From contig NZ_CP004393.1 in assembly GCF_000819565.1 (NCBI RefSeq), positions 1,240,001 to 1,304,000 of the forward strand: a stretch of DNA of 64,000 nucleotides, given 5' to 3'. The translations under genes and the position numbers were made by a program. The DNA is from Celeribacter indicus. Its GTDB lineage: Bacteria; Pseudomonadota; Alphaproteobacteria; Rhodobacterales; Rhodobacteraceae. This document shows, one piece after another, positions 33,970 to 43,768 of the stretch. Position 1 is the stretch's first letter, and each line of letters starts with the position of its first letter. The notes under the pieces were generated by a model. The model was not told where the DNA came from. It searched no databases and worked only from the letters and a program-made list of their open reading frames with translations.

Positions 33970-36900
33970 TCAGCCGAGATCGGCGAGGCGGGCGAGGGCG
34001 GAGCGGATCTTCGCCTCCTCCTCTTCGCGGGCGGCGAGGGTCTCGCGCGCCTCCTCGACGACCTCCTCGGGTGCGGAGGCCACGAAATTCGGGTTGTTCA
34101 GCCGGCCGCGCAGCCCGCCGAGCTCCTTTTCGAGCTTGCCGAGCGTCTTTTCGAGCCGGGCCTTCTCCTCCGCGATGTCGATCACCCCTTCGAGCGGCAG
34201 GGCGAAGGTGCCCCCCGGCACGGAGATCGTAATCGCGCCCTTGGGCATCGGTCCCTCGGTCACGCCGTCGAGCCGCGCGAGCTTCAGGATCAGCGCCTCG
34301 CTGTTGGCAAAGGCCCTGCGCCCCGCGGCGTCGAGGTCGACCTGCACCATCGGGATCTTCAGCCCCGCCGGCACATGCACTTCGGCGCGGGAGGAGCGGA
34401 TCGCCTCGACGAGGTCGATGACCCAGTTCATTTCCCGGTCGGCCTCCGCGTCGATCAGCTCGTCCGACAGCTCGGGCCAGGGCGACACGGCGAGCATCGG
34501 GCGCGCGCCATGGACGGTGCCCCACAGCTCCTCGGTGATGAAGGGCATGATCGGATGCAGCATGGCGAGCGCCTGGTCGAGCACCCAGCCCATCGTCTGC
34601 CGCGTCTCCGCCTTCGTCGCCGCATCCCCGTCGTAGAGGAGCGGTTTCGACAGTTCCACATACCAGTCGCAGAGCTTGCCCCAGACAAAGGCATAAAGGG
34701 CATTGGCCGCGTCGTTGAAGCGGTAGTCGGCAAAGGCGGTGTCGACCTCGCGCAGCACCTTCACGGTCTCTCCGACGATCCACTTGTTGACCGTCGCCGT
34801 CGGGGTCGGCACGACGCCCGGCGTGTAGCTTTCGAAGACCTCGTTCATCTCCGCAAAGCGCGCGGCGTTCCAGATCTTCGTGCCGAAGTTGCGATAGCCC
34901 TTGATCCGGTCCACCGACAGTTTCAGCACCCCGCCGATGGAGGCCATCGCGGCATTGGTGAAGCGCAGCGCATCGGCGCCGTATTCGTCGATGATCTCGA
35001 GCGGGTCGATGACGTTGCCGGTCGTCTTCGACATCTTCTTGCCCTTCTCGTCGCGGACGAGCTGGTGCAGGTAGACGGTCCTGAACGGCACCTCGTCGAC
35101 CACGGCGAGCTGCATCATCATCATCCGGGCGACCCAGAAGAACAGGATGTCGAATCCGGTCACGAGCACGTCGGTCGGGAAATACTTCTTCGTGCTTTCG
35201 TCCCAGTTCGGCCAGCCGAGCGTGCCGATGGGCCAGAGGCCGGAGGAGAACCAGGTATCGAGCACGTCGGGATCGCGCCAGACCGGGTAGACGAGCTTTG
35301 TCGGGTCCTGCGTGAGATTGTATTCAGCAAGGCTCGCGGCGAAGCGGTCATAGGCCTCGTCCCGGTCCGCGACCTCGATCACGCGGGCGTGGTTGAGCGG
35401 GGTCGGGACGTCGTCGATCTCGACGAAGAACTTCTCCTTCACCGCCTCGAAATCCGGTGCGCAGTGATAGACGTCGCCGAGATGCAGCATCCCGCCCTCG
35501 GTCAGGAGGCGCATGATCTCCACCTCGTCCAGCGCCCCGTCGCCCTCGTCGTCGCGGAAATTCGGCGCGCCGAGATCGAGCCCGTACCAGACCGGGATCT
35601 GATGCCCCCACCAGAGCTGGCGGGAGATGCACCAGGGTTCGATATTCTCGAGCCAGTGGAAATAGGTCTTCTCGCCGCTCTCGGGCATGATCTTCGTGCG
35701 CCCGTCGCGCACGGCGTCGAGCGCCTTGCCGACGATCCTTTCGGCGTCCACGTACCACTGATCGGTGAGCATCGGCTCGATCACCACCTTCGAACGGTCG
35801 CCGAAGGGCTGCATGATCGGTTTGTTTTCCACATAGGGGATCGCGAGCGTTTCCTCGGTGCCGTCCTCGTCCTTCACCGTCTGCGGCTGCGTGACGGCGA
35901 GGCCCTCGGCGTTGATCTGCTCGACGATGCGGTCGCGCGCCTCGTAGCGGTCGAGACCGCGCAACTGGTCGGGCACGAGGTTGATCGTGTCGACTTCCGC
36001 CTCGGTGAAGGGCTTGCCCGCGAGGATCTCGGCGGCAAGGATCGCGCTGTCCTCGTAGGACAGCCCGTCCTCGCGCATCCGCGCCTGCGTGTCCATCAGC
36101 CGGTAGAGCGGCAGGCCCGCGCGTTTCGCCACCTGATAGTCGTTGAAATCATGCGCGCCGGTGATCTTCACCGCGCCGGAGCCGAAGTCCGGATCGGGAT
36201 AGTCGTCGGTGATGATCGGGATCAACCGGCGGTGTTGCTTCGGGCCCACCGGAATCTCGCAGAGCTTGCCGACGATGGGGGCATAGCGCGCGTCGTCCGG
36301 GTGGACCGCCACCGCGCCGTCGCCGAGCATGGTCTCCGGCCGGGTCGTGGCGATGGAGATATAGTCGCGCTCCTCGGAGAACAGGACGTTCCCCTCCTCG
36401 TCCTTCTCGACATAGGTATAGGTCTCGCCGCCGGCGAGCGGGTATTTGAAATGCCACATATGGCCCGCGACTTCGAGGTTCTCGACTTCGAGGTCCGAAA
36501 TCGCCGTCTCGAAATGCGGGTCCCAGTTCACGAGCCGCTTGCCGCGATAGATCAGCCCCTTGTCGTACATGTCGACGAAGACCTTGATCACCGCGTCGTG
36601 GAAATTGCCCTCCTCGCCGGCGGGGGCGCCCGGCGCGCCGGACATGGTGAAGGCGTTGCGCGACCAGTCGCAGGAGGAGCCGAGGCGCTTGAGCTGGTTG
36701 ACGATCGTGGAGCCGTATCTGCCCTTCCACTCCCAGACCTTCTCGAGAAAGGCCTCGCGGCCGAGCTCGGTGCGGGAGGGTTGCTGCGTCTTCGCGAGCT
36801 CCTTCTCGACCATGAGCTGCGTGGCGATCCCCGCGTGGTCCTGACCCGGTTGCCAGAGCGTGTCGAACCCGCGCATCCGGTGCCAGCGCACGAGGATATC

Positions 36901-37086
36901 CTGGATGGTGTTGTTGAAGGCATGGCCGACATGCAGCGCGCCGGTCACGTTGGGCGGCGGGATCATGATGGTGAAGGTCTCGTCGCGCGTCCTGCCCGCG
37001 CCCGCCCTGAAGGCACCGGCCTCTTCCCAGGCCTCATAGATGCGTGCCTCGGCGGCCTGCGCGTCGAAAGTCTTTTCCATGGCCAT
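33970..37086 (-). CDS. valS: Valyl-tRNA synthetase
   Basis: Charges tRNA-Val in the cytoplasm. The 1038-residue class I synthetase has the HIGH-type motif in [20 protein letters not shown], a CP1 editing domain in the middle, and the KMSKS loop as [16 protein letters not shown]. The C-terminal ~70 residues form the coiled coil typical of ValS ([19 protein letters not shown]). ATG 37086 or 37080 may be the start. Length is slightly above that of E. coli ValS (951), through family-typical insertions. Confidence 0.97.
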   Translation of the reverse strand: MAMEKTFDAQAAEARIYEAWEEAGAFRAGAGRTRDETFTIMIPPPNVTGALHVGHAFNNTIQDILVRWHRMRGFDTLWQPGQDHAGIATQLMVEKELAKTQQPSRTELGREAFLEKVWEWKGRYGSTIVNQLKRLGSSCDWSRNAFTMSGAPGAPAGEEGNFHDAVIKVFVDMYDKGLIYRGKRLVNWDPHFETAISDLEVENLEVAGHMWHFKYPLAGGETYTYVEKDEEGNVLFSEERDYISIATTRPETMLGDGAVAVHPDDARYAPIVGKLCEIPVGPKQHRRLIPIITDDYPDPDFGSGAVKITGAHDFNDYQVAKRAGLPLYRLMDTQARMREDGLSYEDSAILAAEILAGKPFTEAEVDTINLVPDQLRGLDRYEARDRIVEQINAEGLAVTQPQTVKDEDGTEETLAIPYVENKPIMQPFGDRSKVVIEPMLTDQWYVDAERIVGKALDAVRDGRTKIMPESGEKTYFHWLENIEPWCISRQLWWGHQIPVWYGLDLGAPNFRDDEGDGALDEVEIMRLLTEGGMLHLGDVYHCAPDFEAVKEKFFVEIDDVPTPLNHARVIEVADRDEAYDRFAASLAEYNLTQDPTKLVYPVWRDPDVLDTWFSSGLWPIGTLGWPNWDESTKKYFPTDVLVTGFDILFFWVARMMMMQLAVVDEVPFRTVYLHQLVRDEKGKKMSKTTGNVIDPLEIIDEYGADALRFTNAAMASIGGVLKLSVDRIKGYRNFGTKIWNAARFAEMNEVFESYTPGVVPTPTATVNKWIVGETVKVLREVDTAFADYRFNDAANALYAFVWGKLCDWYVELSKPLLYDGDAATKAETRQTMGWVLDQALAMLHPIMPFITEELWGTVHGARPMLAVSPWPELSDELIDAEADREMNWVIDLVEAIRSSRAEVHVPAGLKIPMVQVDLDAAGRRAFANSEALILKLARLDGVTEGPMPKGAITISVPGGTFALPLEGVIDIAEEKARLEKTLGKLEKELGGLRGRLNNPNFVASAPEEVVEEARETLAAREEEEAKIRSALARLADLG

Positions 37087-37229
37087 GATCGTCTCACCCG
37101 CTCGGATATTTCGGTCCCGGCCTACTTATCGCGCCAGACCTGTGAGGGGAAGGGTGAAAGCCGCCGCGCGGCGCGGGCGGCCTCTTTGGCGATCCCGGCG
37201 CGGAGCCCGCGCGCGGCCTTGCCGCCCCG

Positions 37230-37661
37230 TCAGATCGCGCGGTCGAATTTCGTCGCGAGATGGATGAGGCTCTCCAGATCCTGCACCCCCGTGATCGCCC
37301 CGATCCGGTCGAGCGTCGTGTCGATCTCCTCCGTCGTCTCGCAGGCGATCTGCGCGATCAGGTCCACGCGCCCCGTCGAGGTGGCGACCATCTCGACCTC
37401 CGGGATTGCCTTCAGCTTCGTCACCACGGAGGCCGAGCTGCGCGGTTCGACCTGGAGCAGCACCGTCGCGCGGATGCGCCGCGCGAGCGCCACGTCGCCG
37501 AGCTTGATCGTGTATCCGGCGATGGTGCCGTTCGTCTCCATCCTCTCGAGCCGTGCCTGCACGGTGGAGCGCGCGACCTTGAACCGCCGCGCCAGACGGG
37601 AGACCGAGGTCGATGAATCGGCTGCCAGCGCCGTCAGGATTTTCTGGTCGAGATCGTCCAT
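37230..37661 (-). CDS. Lrp/AsnC-family transcriptional regulator
   Basis: A 143-residue feast/famine regulator. The helix-turn-helix is at the N-terminus (MDDLDQKILTALAADSSTSV, then RLARRFKVARSTVQARLERM). The C-terminal RAM domain (EMVATSTGRVDLIAQIACET) would bind an amino-acid effector. It is divergent from a lysine/ornithine decarboxylase gene, the likely target. The ATG at 37661 fits the family start. Confidence 0.92.
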   Translation of the reverse strand: MDDLDQKILTALAADSSTSVSRLARRFKVARSTVQARLERMETNGTIAGYTIKLGDVALARRIRATVLLQVEPRSSASVVTKLKAIPEVEMVATSTGRVDLIAQIACETTEEIDTTLDRIGAITGVQDLESLIHLATKFDRAI

Positions 37662-37753
37662 CGTGGACCCTCCGAAACGCGGATTTTCCGCCCATGCCGC
37701 CATGTCCGGCGGTTTGATCAAATTTCATCGTCAATTTGTATGGTGCTGTTGTC

Positions 37754-37801
37754 GAAATGACCAGCATTCTGTATGAATTTACCGTTTCATTCGGTCATTT
37801 C
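37754..37801. promoter_or_regulatory. Inverted repeat in the Lrp-decarboxylase intergenic region
   Basis: GAAATGACC at 37754-37762 is mirrored by GGTCATTTC at 37793-37801, with 30 nt of AT-rich spacer containing TTTCATTCGG. A second, imperfect AAATTT palindrome is at 37720-37737. The half-sites' centres are 39 bp apart, close to four helical turns, suited to an Lrp-type octamer. Confidence 0.5.
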
Positions 37802-37969
37802 AACACGCATATAGCGCATACAAACAACAGGAACACAGGGCGCCCGCCGACGCACGAGATCACCGGCGCGAACGCACCTGGCCTGGTTCGGATAACCGCG
37901 TAAGCGCAATCCCAACCGGACAATTCCCGGGCAAGATGTGGCTGCGCCTTGTTGGTAAAGGACAGACCA

Positions 37970-39112
37970 ATGGGGCTCTCGAAGACGATCTGGGCGACGC
38001 CCGGCGAATACCTGCGCAATCATGCACCCGACCACCCGGTGCTGTTCTTCTCCCCCGCCATCCTGCAAGCGACCGCGCGCCGGTTCATCAAGGGGTTTCC
38101 GGGACTTGTCACCTATGCGGTGAAATCCAACCCGGATGAGGAAGTGCTCGCCAACCTCGTCGCCGCCGGCATCCGCGGCTTCGACGTCGCCTCGCCCGTC
38201 GAGATGGACACGATCGCCCGCATCGCGCCCGGCGCGGCCATGCATTACAACAACCCTGTGCGCTCCCGCACGGAGATCCTCCATGCGGTGAAGCTCGGCG
38301 TGAGATCCTATTCGGTCGACAGCCATTCCGAACTCGTGAAGCTCGGCGAACTCGTGCCCGCCGACGGTGTGGAGATCTCCGTGCGCTTCAAGCTGCCGGT
38401 GGAAGGCGCCGCCTATAACTTCGGCGCGAAATTCGGCGCGACCGTGGAGAAGGCCGTCGAACTCCTGACGCTCGCCTCCCAGCTCGGCTTCACGCCCTCG
38501 CTCACCTTCCATCCGGGCACGCAATGCACCGACCCGCATGCCTGGGACAAATACATCCGCGCCGCTGCCGGGATCGCCCGCGATGCCGGTGTGAAACTCG
38601 CCCGCCTCAATGTCGGCGGCGGCTTCCCCTCGCACCGGCTGAGCGACATCGCGCCGCAGCTCGAGACGACCTTCGACCTGATCGGCCGCGTCGCGCGCGA
38701 AGCCTTCGGCGAGGACGTGCCCGCGCTCGTCTGCGAGCCGGGCCGCGGCCTCGTGGCCGAAAGCTACTCGCTCGCGACCCGCGTCAAGGCGATCCGCGAC
38801 GACGCCCATGTCTTCCTCAACGACGGCGTCTATGGCGGCCTGTCGGAGCTGCACCTCGTCGGCGTGATCGACCGTATCGGCGTCTTCGGCCCGCATGGCG
38901 TGGCGCGCGGCGGCGAGCCGGTGTTCCGCACCGTCTTCGGCCCGACCTGCGACAGCCTCGACAAGCTCCCCTCCGAACTGGCCTTCCCGGCGGAGATGGA
39001 GGAGGAGGACCACGTCATCTTCTACGGCCTCGGCGCCTATTCCGTCGCGACCGCCACCAAGTTCAACGGCTTCGGCCAGATCACGGTCGAGACTGTCCAA
39101 TCGCACCGCTGA
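37970..39112 (+). CDS. Type III PLP decarboxylase (ornithine/lysine/arginine family)
   Basis: A 380-residue alanine-racemase-fold decarboxylase that makes putrescine or cadaverine from a basic amino acid. The PLP lysine lies in TYAVKSNPDEEVLANL. GFDVASPVEMDTI, NPVRSRTEI, HPGTQCTDPHAWD, LNVGGGFPSHR and CEPGRGLVAES are the family blocks; the last bears the Gly-Arg phosphate site. The ATG at 37970 follows AAAGGACAG. Ornithine is most likely, but eukaryote-like ODCs of this type can use lysine too. A strong terminator follows. Confidence 0.9.
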   Translation: MGLSKTIWATPGEYLRNHAPDHPVLFFSPAILQATARRFIKGFPGLVTYAVKSNPDEEVLANLVAAGIRGFDVASPVEMDTIARIAPGAAMHYNNPVRSRTEILHAVKLGVRSYSVDSHSELVKLGELVPADGVEISVRFKLPVEGAAYNFGAKFGATVEKAVELLTLASQLGFTPSLTFHPGTQCTDPHAWDKYIRAAAGIARDAGVKLARLNVGGGFPSHRLSDIAPQLETTFDLIGRVAREAFGEDVPALVCEPGRGLVAESYSLATRVKAIRDDAHVFLNDGVYGGLSELHLVGVIDRIGVFGPHGVARGGEPVFRTVFGPTCDSLDKLPSELAFPAEMEEEDHVIFYGLGAYSVATATKFNGFGQITVETVQSHR

Positions 39113-39137
39113 TCTGACGTCACCCGTTTGACTCGGA

Positions 39138-39178
39138 ACCCCTCGCCGTTACTGTCGCGGCGAGGGGTCTTTTTATTT
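39138..39178 (+). terminator. Rho-independent terminator of the decarboxylase
   Basis: An 11-bp perfect stem (ACCCCTCGCCG at 39138-39148, complement at 39158-39168), 9-nt loop, then CTTTTTATTT. It lies 26 bp past the stop. Confidence 0.9.
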
Positions 39179-39215
39179 GGGCTCAGAGTTTTAACGAAAC
39201 GGTCAGGCGCGCATC

Positions 39216-40250
39216 ATGGCGGAGCGAAACGGGATTTTCGGGCAACTGGGCCTCTTGTTCAAATTCCGGCAGAAGGTCCGCACCTCCGGCGGGCATCACA
39301 CGCGCGGTCCGCTCACCCATGTGATCATCCTCGACGGCACGCTCTCCTCGCTCCTTCCCGGTTACGAGACCAATGCCGGGCTGGCCTACAAGCTCTGCGC
39401 GGAGGCGGCGCAGGGGGCGAACATGCTTGTGCGCTACGAGGCCGGGATCCAGTGGCGCGGCTGGCAGGACACGATGGCGGTGATCGAGGGGCGCGGCCTC
39501 AACAACCTGATCCAGCGGATCTATGGTGCGCTCGCCTCGCGCTACCGGCCCGGCGACAGGATCTATCTCTTCGGCTATTCGCGCGGCGCCTATGCGGTGC
39601 GGTCGCTGTCGGGCTTCATCGACCTCGTCGGCCTGCTGCGGCCGGAGGCCGCGACGGAGCGCAACATCCGCACCGCGTTTCGCCATTATCAGGTGAACCC
39701 CTCCTCCCGCGCTGCCCGCGCCTTTGCCGCGGCGCATTGCCATGATAAGGTGCCGATCGAATTCCTCGGCGTCTGGGACACGGTCGCCGCCGTCGGCCTG
39801 CACATGCCCGTCGTCTGGCGCTATTCGAGCGTGTTCCATGAGTTCCACAACTTCATGCCCGCCCGGAACGTCAAGGCCGTCTATCACGCGCTGGCCTATC
39901 ACGAGAGCCGTGACGCCTATCTCCCGGTCCTGTTCGAAAGCAACCCGGACCTGCCGCAGCAAAAGCTCGTGCAAATGTGGTTTCCCGGCACCCATGGCGA
40001 CGTGGGCGGGATGCTGTCGGGCTACAGCCCGGAGCGGCGGCTGTCGAACACGACGCTCGTGTGGATGCTCGACAAGGCGGAGGCGGCGGGCCTGCCGCTG
40101 CCGCCGGACTGGCGGATGCGTTACCTCGTCGATCCGCACGCGCCCTCGATCGGCCAGAACCGGGGCTGGGGAAAGTTCTTCCTCCTGCGCCACCGGCGGC
40201 TGGTGGGAACGGATCCTTCCGAGATCCTTCACCCTGCTTTGAAAGCCTGA
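39216..40250 (+). CDS. DUF2235 alpha/beta-hydrolase-like protein
   Basis: A 344-residue protein of the DUF2235 family, related to Tle1-type phospholipases. The nucleophile elbow is YLFGYSRGAYAVRSLSGFI (G-x-S-x-G). HVIILDGTLSSLLPGYETN is the N-terminal strand with the oxyanion-like DGT, and MWFPGTHGDVGG carries the Asp/His-containing block. No secretion genes are near, so a housekeeping or membrane lipid role is as likely as an effector role. It ends 14 bp from the metF stop. Confidence 0.85.
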   Translation: MAERNGIFGQLGLLFKFRQKVRTSGGHHTRGPLTHVIILDGTLSSLLPGYETNAGLAYKLCAEAAQGANMLVRYEAGIQWRGWQDTMAVIEGRGLNNLIQRIYGALASRYRPGDRIYLFGYSRGAYAVRSLSGFIDLVGLLRPEAATERNIRTAFRHYQVNPSSRAARAFAAAHCHDKVPIEFLGVWDTVAAVGLHMPVVWRYSSVFHEFHNFMPARNVKAVYHALAYHESRDAYLPVLFESNPDLPQQKLVQMWFPGTHGDVGGMLSGYSPERRLSNTTLVWMLDKAEAAGLPLPPDWRMRYLVDPHAPSIGQNRGWGKFFLLRHRRLVGTDPSEILHPALKA

Positions 40251-40263
40251 CCCCCTCGGGGCC

Positions 40264-41109
40264 TCAGCCGGTGACGCCGAGGCGGGCGCAGACCGCCTTC
40301 GTCAGAGTCGGCCGGTTCAGCGTGTAGAAATGCAGATCGCCCACCCCGCCGGCGATCAGCGTCTCGCAGAGTTCGGTGCACAGATCGACCGACAGCGCCT
40401 CGCGGTCCACGGCGCTCTGCGCGGCCTCGAAGGCCGTGGCATAGCGGTCGGGCAGGGGGGTGCCGCAGGAGGCGGCGAATTTCTGCACCCCCGTCCAGCT
40501 CGTGATCGGCAGGATGCCGGGAATGATCGTGCCGGTGATCCCCGCCTTGGCGCAGCGGTCGCGGAAGCGGAAGTAGGTGTCGGGATCGAAGAAGAACTGG
40601 GTGATCGCCGAATCCGCCCCTGCCTCGAACTTGCGCCTGAGCCAGGTGATGTCGCTGTCGGGGCCGGTGGCGTCCGGGTGCGGATCGGGATAGGCGCCGA
40701 CGCGGATGCGGAAATCGCCGGTTCCGGCCAGCGCCTCGACCAGCTCCGCGGAATTGGCGAAGCCGCCCGGCGCGGGCGTGAACCGGCCCTGTCCCTTCGG
40801 CGGATCGCCCCGCAGGGCGACGATCTCGTTGACGCCGACGGCCTTGTAGCTCCTGGCGATGGCAAGCGTCTCTTCCTTCGTCGCATTCACGCAGGTCAGA
40901 TGCGCGGCGACGTTCCAGCCATATTCCTTGTTGAGCAGCGCCACCGCGTCATGGGTCAGCTCCCGCGTCGTGCCGCCCGCGCCATAGGTCACGGAGACGA
41001 AGGACGGGTCGAGCCCCTGAAGCGCCTCGACCGTTTCGAACAGGCTGAAACAGGCCTGGATGTTCTTCGGCGGGAAGAATTCGAAGGAGATGGCGGGGGC
41101 GCGGGTCAT
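40264..41109 (-). CDS. metF: Methylenetetrahydrofolate reductase
   Basis: Reduces methylene-THF to methyl-THF with FAD, supplying the methyl group for methionine. The 281-residue protein begins MTRAPAISFEFFPPKNIQ (family start). VSVTYGAGGTTRELTHD, AHLTCVNATKEE, NEIVALRGDPPKG and AITQFFFDPDTYFRF are MTHFR blocks. It is divergent from a MetR-like gene, with a palindrome between. Confidence 0.95.
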   Translation of the reverse strand: MTRAPAISFEFFPPKNIQACFSLFETVEALQGLDPSFVSVTYGAGGTTRELTHDAVALLNKEYGWNVAAHLTCVNATKEETLAIARSYKAVGVNEIVALRGDPPKGQGRFTPAPGGFANSAELVEALAGTGDFRIRVGAYPDPHPDATGPDSDITWLRRKFEAGADSAITQFFFDPDTYFRFRDRCAKAGITGTIIPGILPITSWTGVQKFAASCGTPLPDRYATAFEAAQSAVDREALSVDLCTELCETLIAGGVGDLHFYTLNRPTLTKAVCARLGVTG

Positions 41110-41156
41110 ATGGTCTTTCCTCTGGTCTGGCGGCCCTTGTGTCAGACCTCGGCCTG

Positions 41157-41178
41157 TGAGACAAATTCATAATTCTCA
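41157..41178. promoter_or_regulatory. Inverted repeat between metF and metR
   Basis: TGAGA at 41157-41161 and TCTCA at 41174-41178 frame CAAATTCATAAT. The AT-rich, LysR-type T-N11-A dyad sits midway between the divergent starts. It is a natural MetR site and probably overlaps both promoters. Confidence 0.5.
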
Positions 41179-41186
41179 AGATCAAC

Positions 41187-42107
41187 ATGAGTGCTGCTCA
41201 AATGCACCTGGAATTTCGCCATCTGCGCACGATCAAGGCCATCCATGAGGAGGGCGGTCTCGCGCGTGCCGCCGACCGGCTCAACATCACGCAATCGGCG
41301 CTCTCCCATCAGGTGAAGGGGCTGGAGGACCAGGCCGGGGTAGAGCTTTTCGTGCGCCGCTCCAAGCCGCTGAAACTGTCGGCGGCGGGGATGAAGCTGC
41401 TCGCGCTCGCCGAGGACGTGCTGCCGAAGATAGAGGCGCTCGAGGCCGAATTCCGCGGGATCGAGGAGGGCACGCAGGGGCGCCTGCATATCGCGATGGA
41501 ATGCCATGCCTGTTTCGACTGGCTCTTCCCGGTGCTCCACCAGTTCCGCAAGGCCTGGCCCGAGGTGGATGTGGACATCCGCCTGCGCCTCGCCTTCGGC
41601 GCGCTGCCCGCGCTCGAGCGCGAGGCGGTCGACCTGGTGATCTCCTCGGATCCCGAAGACATCCCCGGCGTCATCTTCGTGCCGCTTTTCGATTATGCGC
41701 CGATGTGCATCATGTCGGCGAAATCGCCGCTCGCCGCGAAACCCTTTGTCGAGGCCGCGGATTTCGCGGAGCAGACCCTCATCACCTATCCGGTGGACCG
41801 CGCCCGGCTGGACGTGTTCAAGGAACTCCTCACGCCCGCGGGCATCGAACCCGCCGCCCAGCGTCAGGTGGAGCTGACCGACGTGATCCTGATGCTCGTC
41901 GCCGCCGGGCGCGGGATCGCCGTGCTGCCCGACTGGGTCATGCGCGACATCCGCACCCATCCCGATTACGCCGTCCGCCCGCTCACCGCCACGGGGCGGA
42001 CACGCCGCATGTATGCGGCCGTGCGCGAGGCGGACGCGACGAAACCGTACATGGCGCATGTGATCCGTATCGCGAAGAGCGAGGCGGTGAAGTTCCAGCG
42101 CGGCTGA
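41187..42107 (+). CDS. metR: LysR-family regulator, MetR-like
   Basis: A 306-residue LTTR. The HTH at residues ~10-60 is HLRTIKAIHEEGGLARAADR, then LNITQSALSHQVKGLEDQ. The effector domain begins near residue 95 (GRLHIAMECHACFDWLFPVL, a MetR-like block). MetR uses homocysteine to activate met genes; the divergent metF gene supports this name. ATG 41187 or 41202 could be the start. Confidence 0.88.
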   Translation: MSAAQMHLEFRHLRTIKAIHEEGGLARAADRLNITQSALSHQVKGLEDQAGVELFVRRSKPLKLSAAGMKLLALAEDVLPKIEALEAEFRGIEEGTQGRLHIAMECHACFDWLFPVLHQFRKAWPEVDVDIRLRLAFGALPALEREAVDLVISSDPEDIPGVIFVPLFDYAPMCIMSAKSPLAAKPFVEAADFAEQTLITYPVDRARLDVFKELLTPAGIEPAAQRQVELTDVILMLVAAGRGIAVLPDWVMRDIRTHPDYAVRPLTATGRTRRMYAAVREADATKPYMAHVIRIAKSEAVKFQRG

Positions 42108-42118
42108 GCCGGGCAGCG

Positions 42119-42472
42119 TCAGCTCCCTTCGAAGACCGGGGAAAAGCCGCCGTAGATCATGCGCTTGCCGTCGAAGGGCATCTCGCCCATCTCCGTCCAG
42201 CGCTCGTCGCTCTCCATGCTCGCCACACAGGAGTCGCAGCTCGTCTTGTCGGGCCACAGGATCCAGGAGAACACCACCGTCTCGTCCTCCTCGAGCTTCA
42301 CCGCCATCGGAAAGGAGGTCACCTCCCCCTCGGGCACCTCGTCGCCCCAGCATTCGTAACAGGCGCTCGCGCCGTACTCCCTGAAGATGGGCCATGCCTT
42401 TCGGGCGGAGGCGATATAGGCCTCCTTGTCGGCATTGCGCACCGGCACCAGAAACCCCTGAACGTAACTCAT
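42119..42472 (-). CDS. DUF1428 family protein
   Basis: A 117-residue protein with the family start MSYVQGFLVPVRNADKEAYI. WGDEVPEGEVTSFPMAVK and EMPFDGKRMIYGGFSPVFE are typical. DUF1428 proteins have a dimeric alpha-beta-barrel (ABM-like) fold with unknown function. The start at 42472 is clear from the family; the upstream in-frame part is Arg-rich. Confidence 0.88.
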   Translation of the reverse strand: MSYVQGFLVPVRNADKEAYIASARKAWPIFREYGASACYECWGDEVPEGEVTSFPMAVKLEEDETVVFSWILWPDKTSCDSCVASMESDERWTEMGEMPFDGKRMIYGGFSPVFEGS

Positions 42473-42659
42473 CGCGCGTCCTCCTCGTGGCTGTCCGTGC
42501 CGACGAGCCTGCGCCTTTTCCGCGATCCTGGCAAAGAAAACCGTCGTCCGCCGCGGCATCGGGCGATTTCCCGCCATCAAGGCGCTTCACAAGCCCGCCC
42601 TCGCGTCGTATACGCGCCCCCTGAACATCCCATCCCATCGCCACCCCGGAGACCGGACC

Positions 42660-43448
42660 ATGCAAGGCAGTGCCAACCTCAACGTGATGATCAAGGCCGC
42701 GCGCGCCGCCGGCCGCTCGCTCGTCAAGGACTTCCGCGAGGTCGAGAACCTTCAGGTCTCCTCGAAAGGGGCCGGCGATTTCGTGTCGCGCGCCGATATC
42801 CGTGCCGAGGAGATCATCCGCGAGATCCTCATGGAGGCGCGGCCGAACTACGGCTGGGTGGGCGAGGAAAGCAAGCCCGTCGAGGGCAAGGACCCGACCC
42901 GGCGCTGGATCGTCGACCCGCTCGACGGCACCACCAACTTCCTGCACGGCCTGCCGCACTGGTCGGTCTCCATCGCGCTCGAGCACAGGGGCGAGGTCGT
43001 CTCCGGCGTCGTCTTCGATCCGGCCAAGGGGGAACTGTTCTGGGCGGAGAAGGGCGCGGGCGCGTGGATGAACGACGGCCGGATCCGTGTCTCCGGCCGC
43101 ACGAAGATGATCGAGGCGGTCTTTGCCACCGGCCTGCCCTTCGGCGGGCGCGGCGACCTGCCGGAGACGCTGCGCGACCTCGCCCGGCTCCTGCCCGCCA
43201 CCGCCGGCGTGCGCCGCTGGGGCTCCGCCGCGCTCGACCTCGCCTATGTCGCCGCCGGACGTTACGACGGCTACTGGGAACGCCGGCTGAACGCCTGGGA
43301 TATGGCGGCGGGCCTTCTGATCGTGCGCGAGGCCGGCGGTTTCGTCGAAGGCATCCGCCCCGAGGAAAACCCGCTCGAGGCGGGGGAGATCGTCTGCGGC
43401 AACGAGGCGCTGTTCGAACGCTTCGCCGGGATCATCCGCTCCGCCTGA
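42660..43448 (+). CDS. suhB: Inositol monophosphatase family protein
   Basis: A 262-residue Mg-dependent phosphatase. The metal-binding motifs are GEES (WVGEESKPVE), WIVDPLDGTTNFLHGLPHWS and WDMAAGLLIVREAGG. DFVSRADIRAEEIIRE begins the fold. SuhB-type proteins dephosphorylate inositol-1-phosphate and also help rRNA transcription in enterobacteria; the role here is by family only. Confidence 0.93.
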   Translation: MQGSANLNVMIKAARAAGRSLVKDFREVENLQVSSKGAGDFVSRADIRAEEIIREILMEARPNYGWVGEESKPVEGKDPTRRWIVDPLDGTTNFLHGLPHWSVSIALEHRGEVVSGVVFDPAKGELFWAEKGAGAWMNDGRIRVSGRTKMIEAVFATGLPFGGRGDLPETLRDLARLLPATAGVRRWGSAALDLAYVAAGRYDGYWERRLNAWDMAAGLLIVREAGGFVEGIRPEENPLEAGEIVCGNEALFERFAGIIRSA

Positions 43449-43528
43449 GATCTCATCACAATCCCTTGATCTCGCCGTATTTCCAACATTTTCCCTGCGG
43501 AGAATGGACGGCGACTCTCGGAGGAACG

Positions 43529-43738
43529 ATGGGGATTGAGATGAACAGTGCTGCAAGGTCTGGCCGCCGCTTCGCGGCCCGCGAGGACGGGGCGGTGACG
43601 GTGGACTGGGTTGTGCTCGTCTCCGCCATGGTCGGGGTTGCGATCATGGTGCTCGCGCTCGTCTGGCAGGGGTCGGCAGCCTTCGCCTTTCGGGTGAATT
43701 CGGAAATCGAGAAGATCGAGGTCGCGACGAGCGACTGA
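43529..43738 (+). CDS. Small single-pass membrane protein, Flp-pilin-like
   Basis: A 69-residue protein with ATG 43529 behind GGAGGAA, a strong ribosome site. RFAAREDGAVTVDWVVLVSA is followed by a single hydrophobic helix (MVGVAIMVLALVW) and a short acidic-basic tail. The E-x-G-AVTV(D/E)W lead into a helix is the pattern of Flp/TadE-like prepilins in Rhodobacterales, although the usual Glu+5 cleavage context is only partly met. No tad genes are near. Confidence 0.65.
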   Translation: MGIEMNSAARSGRRFAAREDGAVTVDWVVLVSAMVGVAIMVLALVWQGSAAFAFRVNSEIEKIEVATSD

Positions 43739-43768
43739 GCGCGTCCCCTCCGCCGCGCGCCGATCGTC

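Noticed and set aside
33895..37776. Very long plus-strand open frame (about 1290 codons) opposite valS
   Set aside because: It mirrors valS codon by codon; translation is His/Arg/Asp-rich without any motif. Long antisense frames are expected opposite GC-rich genes.
41110..41186. SAM riboswitch upstream of metF
   Set aside because: The gap is only 77 bp, shared with a divergent promoter, and lacks a SAM-II-like pseudoknot; a MetR dyad explains it better.
41142..43556. 804-codon minus-strand frame across metR, DUF1428 and suhB
   Set aside because: It crosses three genes with clear families on their own frames and shows no domain of its own.
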